A stretch of DNA of 64,000 bases from Rudaea sp. (GCA_031291055.1 JARLJU010000085.1:29309-93308), one strand, 5' to 3'. Positions 42,481 to 51,332 are shown, counted from the first letter of the stretch. Numbers and translations: made by a program. Notes: generated by a model from the letters alone, not told the origin.

Positions 42481-44178
42481 TCACTTTGCGCTTGCCTCAT
42501 AGCCGGGACCGCGCACGACCTGGCCTGGCGCGGCACCGGTGTGCTCGCCGCCCTTGAGCACCTGCGTGCCGTTGACGAACACGTCGCGCATGCCGGTGGC
42601 GAACTGCTGCGGGTGGTCGTAGGTCGCATGATCGGCAATCGTGGCCGGATCGAAGATGACGATGTCGGCAAAGTCGCCGACCTTCAGTTCGCCGCGGTCG
42701 CGAAGCTTCAGGTTGTGGGCCGGCAACGCGCTGAGCCGGCGGATCGCATCGGCCAGCGTGGTGACCTGCTCTTCGCGTACATAGTGGCCGAGGAAGCGTG
42801 CGAAGTTGCCGTAGGCGCGCGGATGCGGCTGGAACTTCAGGAACGCGCCTTCCGGCGCGTACGAGCCCTCGTCCGAATCCAGCGCGACCCAGGGCTGGGT
42901 CAGGCCAAGCTTGACGTTGTCATCGGACATCAGGAAGTACACGGTGCCGATGCGGCTGTGATCCTCGACCACCAGGTCCATCGCCGTTTCCTCCGGCGAC
43001 TTGCCGCGCAGGCGCGCGACTTCGGCCAGGGTCTTGCCGGTCAACGGCTTGAGTTCCGGCTTGTCGAACGCGACCAGCAGCACGTTCTCGGGTTTCCCGG
43101 CAGCGAGCAGCAGGTTTTCCCAGTCGCCGCGCGTACGCATCTCCCGCGCCACGCGGGCACGGACAGCCGGATCCTGCAGGCGCTTGGCCCACTGATCCAG
43201 ACCACCTTCCTGCACCCAGGGTGGCATCGCGGCGTCCAGCCCGGTCGCTCCGGCCGTATAGGTATACATGTTGGCGGAGACGTCCACGCCCGCCGCACGC
43301 GCCGCATCAATCTTCGCGATCGCCTGGCGCATCTTTGGCCAGTTGCTCTCGCCGGCGGCCTTGAAGTGATAGACCTCGCCGTGCACGCGGCCGGCCTGGG
43401 TAATGCGGATCAGCTCATCGAGGGATTCAAGCAGTCGATCGCCTTCGCTGCGCATATGCGAGATATAGGTGCCGTGGAATTCGCCGGCGGCCCGCGCCAG
43501 TGCGATCAATTCGTCGGTCCTGGCATAAACGCCCGGTGCGTAAATCAGCGCAGAACCGACTCCCAGCGCACCTTCGCGCATCGCCTGGCGCACAAGGTCC
43601 TGCATGCGCTGCAATTCTTCCGGCGTCGGTGCGCGATTGACATAGCCCAACTCGTGCTCGCGCACCGTGGCGGCGCCGACGAACGAGGCAATATTCGGCG
43701 AAACGCCGCGCTTCGCCAGTGCGTCCAGACCCTCGCCCAGCGTGGTCCAGTCAATCGGATGCTTCAGGTCCCCCTGCGTGGCCAGGTCCGCCTTGCGGAT
43801 TTCGTCGGTGAGCGGGCCCAGCGATTCACCCTCGCCGAAAATTTCCAGGGTCACGCCCTGCTTCAGATCCGACAACGAGCGACCGTCGATGTAGAGTGAA
43901 TCCGGCGCCCACGAAAGCATATTGACGAAACCCGGTGCCACCGCCATGCCCTGCGCATCGACCTCATGCGCGGCATGCGCCGAGGTCAGATCGCCGACCG
44001 CGGCAATGCGCTGGCCGCGCACGCCGATATCGGTCCGGACCGGCGGAGCACCGCTGCCGTCATAGACGCTGCCATGTCGGATGATCAGGTCAAAACTGCC
44101 GCTCGACGGCACATCGCGTACCTGACAGGCAACCAGCGTCAGGACCATCAGGATGCCGACAAACACGTTGCGATTCAT
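42481..44178 (-). CDS. N-acyl-D-amino-acid deacylase-like amidohydrolase, lipoprotein
   Basis: A 565-residue amidohydrolase-superfamily protein related to D-aminoacylases. A lipoprotein signal precedes C18 (LTLVACQ). The N-terminal beta domain DLIIRHGSVYDGSGAPPVRTDIGVRGQRIAAVGDL and the C-terminal block LGHYVREEQVTTLADAIRRLSALPAHNLKLRDRGELKVGDFADIVIFDPATIADHATYDHPQQF are typical. The HxH metal motif after PGF is absent: residues 83-90 read GFVNMLSW. A histidine in TYISHMRSEG is kept. It probably acts in the periplasm on N-acyl-D-amino acids or related amides. It heads a four-gene minus-strand operon. Confidence 0.85.
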   Translation of the reverse strand: MNRNVFVGILMVLTLVACQVRDVPSSGSFDLIIRHGSVYDGSGAPPVRTDIGVRGQRIAAVGDLTSAHAAHEVDAQGMAVAPGFVNMLSWAPDSLYIDGRSLSDLKQGVTLEIFGEGESLGPLTDEIRKADLATQGDLKHPIDWTTLGEGLDALAKRGVSPNIASFVGAATVREHELGYVNRAPTPEELQRMQDLVRQAMREGALGVGSALIYAPGVYARTDELIALARAAGEFHGTYISHMRSEGDRLLESLDELIRITQAGRVHGEVYHFKAAGESNWPKMRQAIAKIDAARAAGVDVSANMYTYTAGATGLDAAMPPWVQEGGLDQWAKRLQDPAVRARVAREMRTRGDWENLLLAAGKPENVLLVAFDKPELKPLTGKTLAEVARLRGKSPEETAMDLVVEDHSRIGTVYFLMSDDNVKLGLTQPWVALDSDEGSYAPEGAFLKFQPHPRAYGNFARFLGHYVREEQVTTLADAIRRLSALPAHNLKLRDRGELKVGDFADIVIFDPATIADHATYDHPQQFATGMRDVFVNGTQVLKGGEHTGAAPGQVVRGPGYEASAK

Positions 44179-44319
44179 GGGTAAGTCCTTGCAGGCCGAG
44201 GGCGAAGCCTGCGCGAAGCGCCCGGCAAAACGCAATATCCGCGATCATCGGGAGGTTGGCATCGAATCTGCATAATCCAACCGCGCCGGCAGATGCCGGA
44301 GTGAAGACCGGAACCGCAC

Positions 44320-44649
44320 ATGAAACTTCCGACCAATGAACTGCTGCTGGCACTGCGCTCACCGAGTTCCGGTTGGCTGGCCGCGATGGTCTGCGCCTTG
44401 GAAGAAGCCGTGAAGGACCCTGATTTCAGCGAACACCACCGCAATCTCGTCCGTCAGCTGCTCGACGCGAATGCAGTTCCCGAGACAGTAATGGCGGCGG
44501 CCGAAGATCGTCTGGGTCGTTTCGAACAGGCGGTAGCCGAAACGCAGAATAGTTTGTTTGATGCCATGGTCGAGCCGTTGCAGTCAACGGTGACGGCCAT
44601 GCAGCCCTCGCGTCCAAAACTGACGCTGGTGGGCAGTGTCGCAGCCTGA
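44320..44649 (+). CDS. Hypothetical protein, 109 residues
   Basis: A small predicted cytoplasmic protein I do not recognise. It has three amphipathic helical stretches (LLLALRSPSSGWLAAMVCALEEAVKD; FSEHHRNLVRQLLDANA; DRLGRFEQAVAETQNSLFDAMVEPLQ) and ends in SKLTLVG-like residues. No signal or membrane segment is present. Coding is supported by the ATG after GACCGGAACC, by GC-biased third positions, and by a clean intrinsic terminator 33 nt downstream. It diverges from the D-aminoacylase-like gene across 141 nt. Confidence 0.65.
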   Translation: MKLPTNELLLALRSPSSGWLAAMVCALEEAVKDPDFSEHHRNLVRQLLDANAVPETVMAAAEDRLGRFEQAVAETQNSLFDAMVEPLQSTVTAMQPSRPKLTLVGSVAA

Positions 44650-44682
44650 ATCGCAGGCCTGAATAGCAAGGGGGCGTCCTGG

Positions 44683-44713
44683 AAAGGCCCGGGTAAAACC
44701 GGGCCTTTCTTTT
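44683..44713 (+). terminator. Rho-independent terminator
   Basis: A perfect 10-bp stem (AAAGGCCCGG at 44683-44692, CCGGGCCTTT at 44699-44708) with a 6-nt loop is followed by CTTTTTG. It lies 33 nt after the stop of the 109-residue gene. It also separates that gene from the convergent slyD-like gene. It is the clearest intrinsic terminator in the window. Confidence 0.85.
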
Positions 44714-44749
44714 TGTGCGCAGGCACAACCAGGTGTGCCTGATTCCGGT

Positions 44750-45235
44750 TCAGTGCGCGTGCCCACCCGGACCATGCACGTGGCCATGCGCCAGCTCTTC
44801 CTCGCTTGCCGCGCGCACATCGGTGATCTCGATGTCGAAATGCAGGGTCTTGCCGGCCATCGGATGATTGGTGTCCACGTCGATAACGCTCGATCCGACC
44901 TTGGTGACCGTGACCATCTGCTGACGGCCATCCTTGGTATTGAGCACGGTGGTCATGCCCGGCTGCAGGTGGTCGGCATCGCGGAAGTATTTCTTCGGCA
45001 CGCGCTGGATCGCCTCTTCGCGGCGTTCGCCATAGGCTTGTCCGGGAGGCACGACGACATCGAAGCGATCGCCGGCAACGTGGCCGGCCATCGCCTGTTC
45101 CAGCCCGGCAATGATGCTACCGCGGCCGAACAGGATCGCCATCGGTTCGCGTTCGCGCGAATCTTCCACTTCGGTGCCGGTTTCATCGCTCAAGCGATAG
45201 TGGAAACTCACCACCGCGTCTTTGTCCACCTTCAT
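44750..45235 (-). CDS. slyD: FKBP-type peptidyl-prolyl isomerase, SlyD family
   Basis: Cytoplasmic prolyl isomerase and chaperone that may also bind nickel. The 161 residues start MKVDKDAVVSFHYRLSDETGTEVEDS, with the FKBP core LFGRGSIIAGLEQAMAGH. The insert-in-flap domain VPPGQAYGERREEAIQRVPKKYF follows, then AGKTLHFDIEITDVR. The C-terminal metal tail is short (HGHVHGPGGHAH) compared with E. coli SlyD. The 5' end is divergent from the NlpC/P60 gene. Confidence 0.93.
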   Translation of the reverse strand: MKVDKDAVVSFHYRLSDETGTEVEDSREREPMAILFGRGSIIAGLEQAMAGHVAGDRFDVVVPPGQAYGERREEAIQRVPKKYFRDADHLQPGMTTVLNTKDGRQQMVTVTKVGSSVIDVDTNHPMAGKTLHFDIEITDVRAASEEELAHGHVHGPGGHAH

Positions 45236-45339
45236 GCGCGCTTCCTCGAAAAACAGGCGCGCATGGTAGCGGGTTTCAGCGCCGGCCGCATGCCCTCGCA
45301 GGATTGACAGCGCGGCGGGTTTGGCCGAACGTGAAGCCG

Positions 45340-45849
45340 ATGCGCGCATCCCGCAAAATCCGCCGCTGCTTCGGTATCGCCGCCGCCACCGTTCTGCTTG
45401 GCGCCTGCAGCATGTCGCGACCAAAGCCGGAGCCCGCGGTCTTCACCGTGCCACCCCATCACAGGGGTGATATCAACGCCAATGACATCCTGTTCCGCGC
45501 CATCGGTCTGGTCGGCACGCCATACCGGTACGGGGGCAACACGCCGCAGTCCGGCTTTGATTGCAGCGGACTGGTCGACTATGTTTTCCGCGATGTCGCC
45601 GGAATCAACCTGCCGCGCACCGCGCACGAAATCAGCGAAATCGACGCGCCGCAGATCAAACGCGGTCAGCTGGAAGCCGGCGACCTCGTGTTTTTTCGCG
45701 GCACGCACCACGTGAGCCATATCGGCATCTATGTCGGTCGCGGCCGCTTCGTGCACGCGCCGAACGAAGGCGGCACGGTGCGGCTGGACTACCTGGATGC
45801 ACCCTACTGGAACGAACACTATTCGGGAGCGGTGCGGGTGCTTCTGTAG
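45340..45849 (+). CDS. NlpC/P60 (C40) peptidase, lipoprotein
   Basis: A 169-residue putative murein endopeptidase. The lipobox signal LLGACSM lies at about residues 19-25. The C40 domain has the catalytic cysteine in GFDCSGLVDYVF, histidine in HHVSHIGIYVG and the third polar residue in HAPNEGGTVR. The family cleaves D-iGlu-DAP cross-links. The ATG at 45340 is the best start; GTG 45331 is also possible. The stop is 12 nt from the convergent cytochrome-like gene. Confidence 0.9.
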   Translation: MRASRKIRRCFGIAAATVLLGACSMSRPKPEPAVFTVPPHHRGDINANDILFRAIGLVGTPYRYGGNTPQSGFDCSGLVDYVFRDVAGINLPRTAHEISEIDAPQIKRGQLEAGDLVFFRGTHHVSHIGIYVGRGRFVHAPNEGGTVRLDYLDAPYWNEHYSGAVRVLL

Positions 45850-45861
45850 GTTTATACAATA

Positions 45862-46413
45862 CTATTTCTGCACTTTTCCCGGCAGCGCCGTGCGCAGGTT
45901 GTCAAGGATCGGTGTGTTCGGCCGCTGAATGACGAGGAAATCGTTGCCGGCGACGTGGTGGCAGCCGGTGCACGCTGCCGAGAGCCCGTCGTAGGCGTGT
46001 TCGAACTCGGTCTTGCTGGAATGATCGATCGCATCGCGCAATGCAGTGATCGGTGCCTTGGTCATTGCCGGCAGGATGTCGGCCAGCCGCTGCGGCTGGA
46101 AGATCGCATGATCCGGGTTCTGTTCGACGACGGCATCGAAAGCTTCCCTGAGTTCCTGTAACTCGAACGCCGCCAGGTCCCAGTTCTGCGCCTGGCCGGC
46201 ATACCACAACCGCGCATGACGAATTTGTATGCCCAGCATCTGCTCGCCGAGTTCGGGGTGATAGACAGACTTCTTCAGTTCCGCCAGTTCCTTCCTGAGC
46301 GCGGCGATTTCGGCCTGGTCATTCGCGGCAGGCGCGGCGGCGACAGTCCCCGAGAGCATCGCCATTGCGACTGCAGCGACCAGGGCGGCATCTCTTCCCA
46401 GATTTCCGATCAT
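45862..46413 (-). CDS. Periplasmic c-type cytochrome-like protein (one CxxCH near the C-terminus)
   Basis: A 183-residue exported protein: signal peptide (residues 1-28), then a charged coiled-coil stretch (36-49) and helical domain (60-145). A single heme-attachment motif C148-T-G-C151-H152 follows. A C-terminal CxxCH after a long helical domain recalls cytochrome c'-type four-helix proteins, but I cannot confirm this. The start ATG at 46413 has GGAG upstream. It may carry electrons or bind small gases in the periplasm. The neighbours (C40 peptidase, MFS transporter) give no obvious clue. Confidence 0.7.
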   Translation of the reverse strand: MIGNLGRDAALVAAVAMAMLSGTVAAAPAANDQAEIAALRKELAELKKSVYHPELGEQMLGIQIRHARLWYAGQAQNWDLAAFELQELREAFDAVVEQNPDHAIFQPQRLADILPAMTKAPITALRDAIDHSSKTEFEHAYDGLSAACTGCHHVAGNDFLVIQRPNTPILDNLRTALPGKVQK

Positions 46414-46487
46414 CGCAGGCTCCAGATGCAAATAGGAATGATTCGCATAGAGTGCCGGAAATCGACAGCAGACGCCAGTACTGCAGC

Positions 46488-47714
46488 CTACGCACTGCCG
46501 GGCAGTGGCGCCTCGGTCTCAGCCGCACCGAAGCGTTGGCCCTTGGCTTCAGGACCCAACGCCGTCACGATCGCCAGCAGAATCGCCACGACGGCTATAA
46601 AGCTCGCCATGGTCAGACCGTATTGTTTGTGATTGGCTTCGGCCAGGCTCGTCAGCACCCACGGCACTCCGGCGGAGATGAAGTTTCCAATCTGGTAGCT
46701 CAATCCCGGCAAGGTCGCGCGCAGCGCGTCCGGCGACAGCTCATTCAGATGCACAGGCACGACTCCCCATGCTCCCTGGACCATGACCTGCAGCCAGAAT
46801 GCGCCCATGCCCAGCATCCAGGGTTCGCTGCTGAATGCCCAGAGTTTGAGGATCGGCAGCGATAGCAGCGCGGCAATCACGATGGCGCGCTTGCGCCCGA
46901 TACGCTGCGACAACGCGCCAAAGAACAGGCCGCCGAGGATCGCACCGATGGGGCCAATGGTGCCCAGCAGGCCCACCATGTCGGTTTTGAATCCTTTTTC
47001 GACGGTGAGGAAGAGTGGGTACAAATCCTGGGTGCCGTGGCTGAAACAATTGAACAAGGTCATCAGCACGATCATGAACAGCGCTCGGCCCCAGTATCCG
47101 CGCATCACCGTAAATACGTTGCGCTCGTGCGCCGGTCTGGCCTGGGTCTGCTGCCACACCGGCGATTCGGGAACGGTCGAACGGATATACAGCACCAGCA
47201 AGGACGGCACGAAGCCGACAACGAACATGCCGCGCCATCCGATGGTGTCGATCAGCGACCAGTACAGCAAGGCCGCGAGCAGGTTGCCGCAGGCATAGCC
47301 TTCCTGCAGCAGTCCGGAGACAAACCCGCGCGATTTCTCCGGGATGATTTCCATGGTCAAGGACGAGCCCAGGCCCCATTCACCGCCCATCGCGAACCCG
47401 AAGCACAGTCGCAGGATGAACAAGGCCGTGAGATTCGGTGCGAAAGCGGTCGCCAGTTCGAAGAACGAGAACAAGGCGATGTCGAGCATCAGCATCGGCC
47501 GCCTGCCGAATCGTTCGGCAAGCAAGCCGAATACGAATGCGCCGATCGGACGCGCGAGCAAGGTCAAGGTGACGGCGAACACGACATCGGCGCGCTCGAC
47601 GTGGAAGTCGCCGGCTATGGCGCTGGCCGCAAAGATCAGGATGAAATAGTCGAAGGCATCCAGCGTCCAGCCCATGAAGCCCGCAATCACTACATTGCGC
47701 TGTACTGAATTCAT
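46488..47714 (-). CDS. MFS transporter, carboxylate (lactate/sialate-type) symporter family
   Basis: A 408-residue inner-membrane transporter with 12 predicted helices. Motifs are GWTLDAFDYFILIFAASAIAGDF in helix 1, the loop 2-3 RRPMLMLD, and the E-rich EWGLGSSLTMEIIPEKSRG. The pattern MGWTLDAFDYF and the total layout resemble metabolite:proton symporters of the SHS/Jen1 type for lactate, pyruvate or related acids. The substrate is not proven. I started at ATG 47714 (MNSVQRNVVIAGF); an upstream start would add 27 residues without conservation. Confidence 0.85.
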   Translation of the reverse strand: MNSVQRNVVIAGFMGWTLDAFDYFILIFAASAIAGDFHVERADVVFAVTLTLLARPIGAFVFGLLAERFGRRPMLMLDIALFSFFELATAFAPNLTALFILRLCFGFAMGGEWGLGSSLTMEIIPEKSRGFVSGLLQEGYACGNLLAALLYWSLIDTIGWRGMFVVGFVPSLLVLYIRSTVPESPVWQQTQARPAHERNVFTVMRGYWGRALFMIVLMTLFNCFSHGTQDLYPLFLTVEKGFKTDMVGLLGTIGPIGAILGGLFFGALSQRIGRKRAIVIAALLSLPILKLWAFSSEPWMLGMGAFWLQVMVQGAWGVVPVHLNELSPDALRATLPGLSYQIGNFISAGVPWVLTSLAEANHKQYGLTMASFIAVVAILLAIVTALGPEAKGQRFGAAETEAPLPGSA

Positions 47715-47867
47715 TGCCACGGCGACATTCTCCCTCGAGGGCAGTCGATTGTGCAGGTTCTGATACCGAACCTCCCGCCGCGATGCACAAGCCATGCGTC
47801 CGCTCCCGACGACGCGGCACCCGCGCAGCCAAGCCGCGCGACGAGGTTGATCAAATTCCGCTTTGCA

Positions 47868-48395
47868 TCACGCCGCGGCCGCGCGCTCGCCGCGCCGGCG
47901 CATGCGTGCGATCAGCGCCTCGCGGCGTTGTGCCAGTTTCAACGCATCGGCGTGATGCATTTCCGGCGTGGACGCCTCCGCGCCGAGCGTTGCCCGGTAA
48001 TTGCAGAAATCGACATAGGCTTGCAGCACATGACGCTGCCTTCGCAACAGCAATTCGAGCACGATCGCATCATCGAGCAGACCGATGACCTCGATATCAT
48101 CCGGGATGAGATCTTCCGGATCGCTGAAATACACCAGCGATTCGAGCAAGCGCGTGCGTTCCGGCACGGGCAACGCCCATGCGTCGTCTTCAAGCATGAT
48201 GATGAGGCGCTGGACGACCCCGATGCGCTTGCGCACGTATGCCGGCGCACTGCCGATCGGCAGGCAGTCAAGCGCCTGCTTGGCCGCCGCAATCACATCG
48301 GCTTCGTCGGCCTCAAGCGCAAGCCGGTGCGAGCGTGCGAGCACACCGAGAAATCGTTCGATGTCGACCGGTTCCAATTCCAGGGTGATCCGCAT
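47868..48395 (-). CDS. DUF1232 (YkvA-type) protein
   Basis: A 175-residue protein. The DUF1232 domain is seen at LLESLVYFSDPEDLIPDDIEVIGLLDDAIVLELLL, about residues 85-125. The N-terminus (ITLELEPVDIERFLGVLARSHRLA) and C-terminus are charged and helical. The function is unknown. Unlike many DUF1232 proteins it has no evident membrane helix. It begins 93 nt from the divergent phosphodiesterase-like gene. Confidence 0.75.
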   Translation of the reverse strand: MRITLELEPVDIERFLGVLARSHRLALEADEADVIAAAKQALDCLPIGSAPAYVRKRIGVVQRLIIMLEDDAWALPVPERTRLLESLVYFSDPEDLIPDDIEVIGLLDDAIVLELLLRRQRHVLQAYVDFCNYRATLGAEASTPEMHHADALKLAQRREALIARMRRRGERAAAA

Positions 48396-48487
48396 TACAG
48401 TTCGACGATCCGCTGCTGGAACGATGGACACCGTCTCGCCGCGTGGCGAAGCCGGGCACTGGGCAAAATATCATACGGAATACGCAG

Positions 48488-50488
48488 ATGCATCGTCATT
48501 TTTGCCGTGTAGCAATGGTCGTTGCAGGCATGGTCCTGCTCGACGGATGCAGCACGAACACGCATCCGGACCCGCTGCGTGTGCACGTGTCGACGACGCT
48601 GCCGGCGCGCCACGTCATCGTGTTCGTCTGGGACGGCATGCGGCCGGATTCGATCAGCGCAGCCGACACGCCGAATCTTGCCGCACTCGCGCATCGCGGC
48701 ACCTACTTCGCCGACAACCATTCCAGTTATCCGACTTTCACCATGATGAATGCAGCCGCGCTGGCAACCGGGGCGTTTTCCGGCAGCAGCGGCTTCTACG
48801 GAAACCGCCTGTATCGCCCCGGCGCGCCCGCCCGCAACGGCGAGGGAAAAACGGTCAGTCTCAATGCCCCCGTCTTCACCGAGGACTACGGCATCCTGCA
48901 CCAGCTGGATCTCAACGATGATGGCCACCTGCTCCTGGTGGGAACCCTGTTGCAGGCGGCGCAGAAAGCCGGCCTGAGCACGGCCGTCGTCGGAAAATCG
49001 GGCCCGGCATTTCTGCAGGATCATAAAAATGGCGGGATGTGCATCGACGAGAAAGCGGTCTTTCCTCTCGCCTTCGCGCACGATCTGCAGGAGGCGCATC
49101 TGGCGTTGCCGGCAACGGCGGCGCTGGCGTATCCGCCAGGCTCACTCACGCTCGCTGCGGACAACGGCGATCCGACTGCGTCGGCACCGCTGGTGTATTT
49201 CGCCGACGGCATCACACCGGACCCGAGCGATTCCAGCGGTGCCCCGCCGACCGCGGCAAACCGGTATCTTATGTCGGTCTATCTGGACTACATCCTGCCG
49301 CGCAAGCAGCCGGATCTTTCCATTGTCTGGCTGCGCAATCCAGATGGCGCCGAACATCCCTACGGTGTGGGTTCATTCAACTATCACGCGGCGCTCAAGG
49401 CCCAGGATCAACTGCTGGGCAAGCTCGAGGAAAAACTCGCGCAACTGCATCTGGACAGCAGCACGGATCTCATCGTCGTGTCCGATCACGGCCACAGCAA
49501 TGTCTCCGCTCCGCTCGATGTCTTCCCGCTGCGCAATGTGCAGAACGCAACCGCCGGCAATGTGGACGAGACCAATGGGTATTCGGTATCCGGCGACATT
49601 CGTCTCGCCGACGAGCTGGCCAGCGCCGGATTCACGGCCTACGACGGCGGCGGCTGCGCGCGCGACCCGGTGATGTCGGGCATCCGCGCAACCGGCGAAC
49701 GTCTGCATGCGGATTTCTTCGATGCCGAAGGCAAGCGTTGCGGCAAGCCGGGCACCTACACGACGCCAACATACACTTTGCCACACCCCCTGCCGCCGGG
49801 GGTCCTGATCGTCGCCAGCAATGGCGGCAGCGACTACCTTTATCAGCCCGGGCATGATCCGGCTTTGATCGCCAGAGCCGTGCGCTTCCTGCAGAGCCGC
49901 GAGGAATTCGGCGCGATCTTCGTTGCTGCGCGCTATGGGGCGCTGCCCGGTACGTTGTCCCTGGCCCAGGTACGACTAGAAAACGCCGAAGGCCGCAATC
50001 CCGACATCGTGGTCGGCTACTCATTCGACGAACACGCGTTGATCCGCGGCATGCCGGGCATCGAGTTCCAGGGCACGTCCGGCTGGCCGAGCCGCGGCAT
50101 GCATGGCAGCTTCAGTCCGATCGATGTGCACAATACGCTGATGGCGGCCGGGCCGGACTTCATCGCGAATTTCACCGATACCCTGCCGAGCGGCAACGTC
50201 GATGTTGCGCCGACCATCGCAAGAATCCTCGGCTTCGACCTGCCGCAAGCCGATGGACGGCCGCTGCTGGAGGCGCTGCGCGGTGGTTCACATGTGGATA
50301 TTTCCACCTATGCAATGCAGTCGCGGATACTCGCCCCGGCGCAGGCGGCTACCGGACTTCCTGTACGACGCATCACCGGCGAGGCCAGTGGCCAGAGCCG
50401 GTATACGTTCGTGCTGCGCACGAAGGAACTCAGCCACGGCGACAAGACCTGGATCTATTTCGATTCGGCCAGGGCGACGCGCGACTGA
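48488..50488 (+). CDS. Nucleotide pyrophosphatase/phosphodiesterase-like lipoprotein (alkaline phosphatase superfamily)
   Basis: A 666-residue exported lipoprotein: signal (MVVAGMVLLDGC) with C near residue 20. The alkaline-phosphatase-superfamily fold has DGMRPDS (first metal aspartate), the nucleophile threonine region SSYPTFTMMNAAALATG, VVSDHGHSNVSAP (metal D and H) and GMHGSFSPIDVHNTLMAAGPDF. This resembles type I phosphodiesterases/nucleotide pyrophosphatases (NPP). It may degrade extracellular nucleotides or phosphodiesters. It ends with an internal repeat of GAAGCTGCATC just beyond the stop. Confidence 0.88.
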   Translation: MHRHFCRVAMVVAGMVLLDGCSTNTHPDPLRVHVSTTLPARHVIVFVWDGMRPDSISAADTPNLAALAHRGTYFADNHSSYPTFTMMNAAALATGAFSGSSGFYGNRLYRPGAPARNGEGKTVSLNAPVFTEDYGILHQLDLNDDGHLLLVGTLLQAAQKAGLSTAVVGKSGPAFLQDHKNGGMCIDEKAVFPLAFAHDLQEAHLALPATAALAYPPGSLTLAADNGDPTASAPLVYFADGITPDPSDSSGAPPTAANRYLMSVYLDYILPRKQPDLSIVWLRNPDGAEHPYGVGSFNYHAALKAQDQLLGKLEEKLAQLHLDSSTDLIVVSDHGHSNVSAPLDVFPLRNVQNATAGNVDETNGYSVSGDIRLADELASAGFTAYDGGGCARDPVMSGIRATGERLHADFFDAEGKRCGKPGTYTTPTYTLPHPLPPGVLIVASNGGSDYLYQPGHDPALIARAVRFLQSREEFGAIFVAARYGALPGTLSLAQVRLENAEGRNPDIVVGYSFDEHALIRGMPGIEFQGTSGWPSRGMHGSFSPIDVHNTLMAAGPDFIANFTDTLPSGNVDVAPTIARILGFDLPQADGRPLLEALRGGSHVDISTYAMQSRILAPAQAATGLPVRRITGEASGQSRYTFVLRTKELSHGDKTWIYFDSARATRD

Positions 50489-50539
50489 AGCTGCATCTGA
50501 AGCTGCATCGAACAGTCGGCGACGACACAGAACTCAGCG

Positions 50540-50983
50540 ATGCTCGACTATCTGAGCGAGCCGGCAACCACAAACGCCGACAACCGGTTGTTCGTCGTCA
50601 ACAACACCTTCGTCAATGATCTCGGGCATGGCACCTTCATGCAGGTCGGCACGGCGACCACGTTGCCCATCCTCGCCGAAAAAGATATCTTCGCTGGCGG
50701 CGGCACGATCTGCAGCCCAATCACTCCGGCACCAACACCGAGCCACAACTATTCGGGAAGCAACCCGATGTTCGTGGACGCTGTGAACTTCGACTACCGC
50801 CCGTTGCCGGGTTCGCCGGTCATCAACGCGGGAATCGATCCGGGCAGCGGCGCCGGCCAGTCGCTGGTGCCCACTGAAGAATACGTGCAATCGACGTCGA
50901 ACGCGGTGCGGTCGGGCGACGGCAAGATCGACATCGGCGCGTACGAATTCGACGACATCGTCAAGGACGGCTTCGGCGGATAG
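50540..50983 (+). pseudogene. C-terminal remnant of a parallel beta-helix repeat protein
   Basis: A 147-residue open frame whose sequence looks like the final coils and cap of a right-handed beta-helix protein: FVVNNTFVNDLGHGTFMQVG, LPILAEKDIFAGGGT, NPMFVDAVNFDYRPLPGSPVINAG, then GDGKIDIGAYEF. Such proteins are normally hundreds of residues long with a signal peptide. Here no signal or upstream coils exist, and the ATG lacks a good ribosome-binding site. It abuts the phosphodiesterase gene (51 nt). Probably a decayed gene. Confidence 0.6.
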
Positions 50984-51332
50984 GCCGGCAACCTGGCGTT
51001 TTGCCGACCTGCCCGATGCCGCGCTCGCTTAATCCCGGTACTTGGGTTACACTGCGCGCCGCTACACTGCGTCGCCCTCCGTTTTTCCCTTCCGGCCGAC
51101 TTTGTGTCTGATCATCCGTGATCAAGAGCCTGCGCATCCGTGTGCGGACTTTTCACAAATCGCCCTGCGCCACTCGGTAACGACGCCCATCCGAAACGCC
51201 CGTCCATGACGGCGCGCGTCGATCTTTTTACCTGCGGCGCGGTTCACTGGGAACGCTCCGGGATGTTCAGCGATTGATCGTTTCGATCAAACGCCCGCGC
51301 CTTCGCGTGCGGAATTACTGGAGTTTTCCAAC
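50984..51332. other. 349-nt intergenic region upstream of the DEAD-box helicase
   Basis: No ORF longer than about 40 codons and no tRNA are seen. Three near-direct blocks GGTTACACTGCG / GCTACACTGCG occur around 51045-51070. A T-rich stretch (CCGTTTTTCCCTTCC) is at about 51078-51095. The hairpin GATCGTTTCGATC is at 51274-51286. A long leader is common before cold-inducible DEAD-box helicase genes, so part of this may be the 5' UTR. The ribosome-binding site CTGGAG precedes the ATG. Confidence 0.5.

Noticed and set aside
51274..51286. Hairpin in the helicase leader as a regulatory RNA
   Set aside because: The stem is only about 5 bp and lies far from the start; such a short palindrome occurs by chance.
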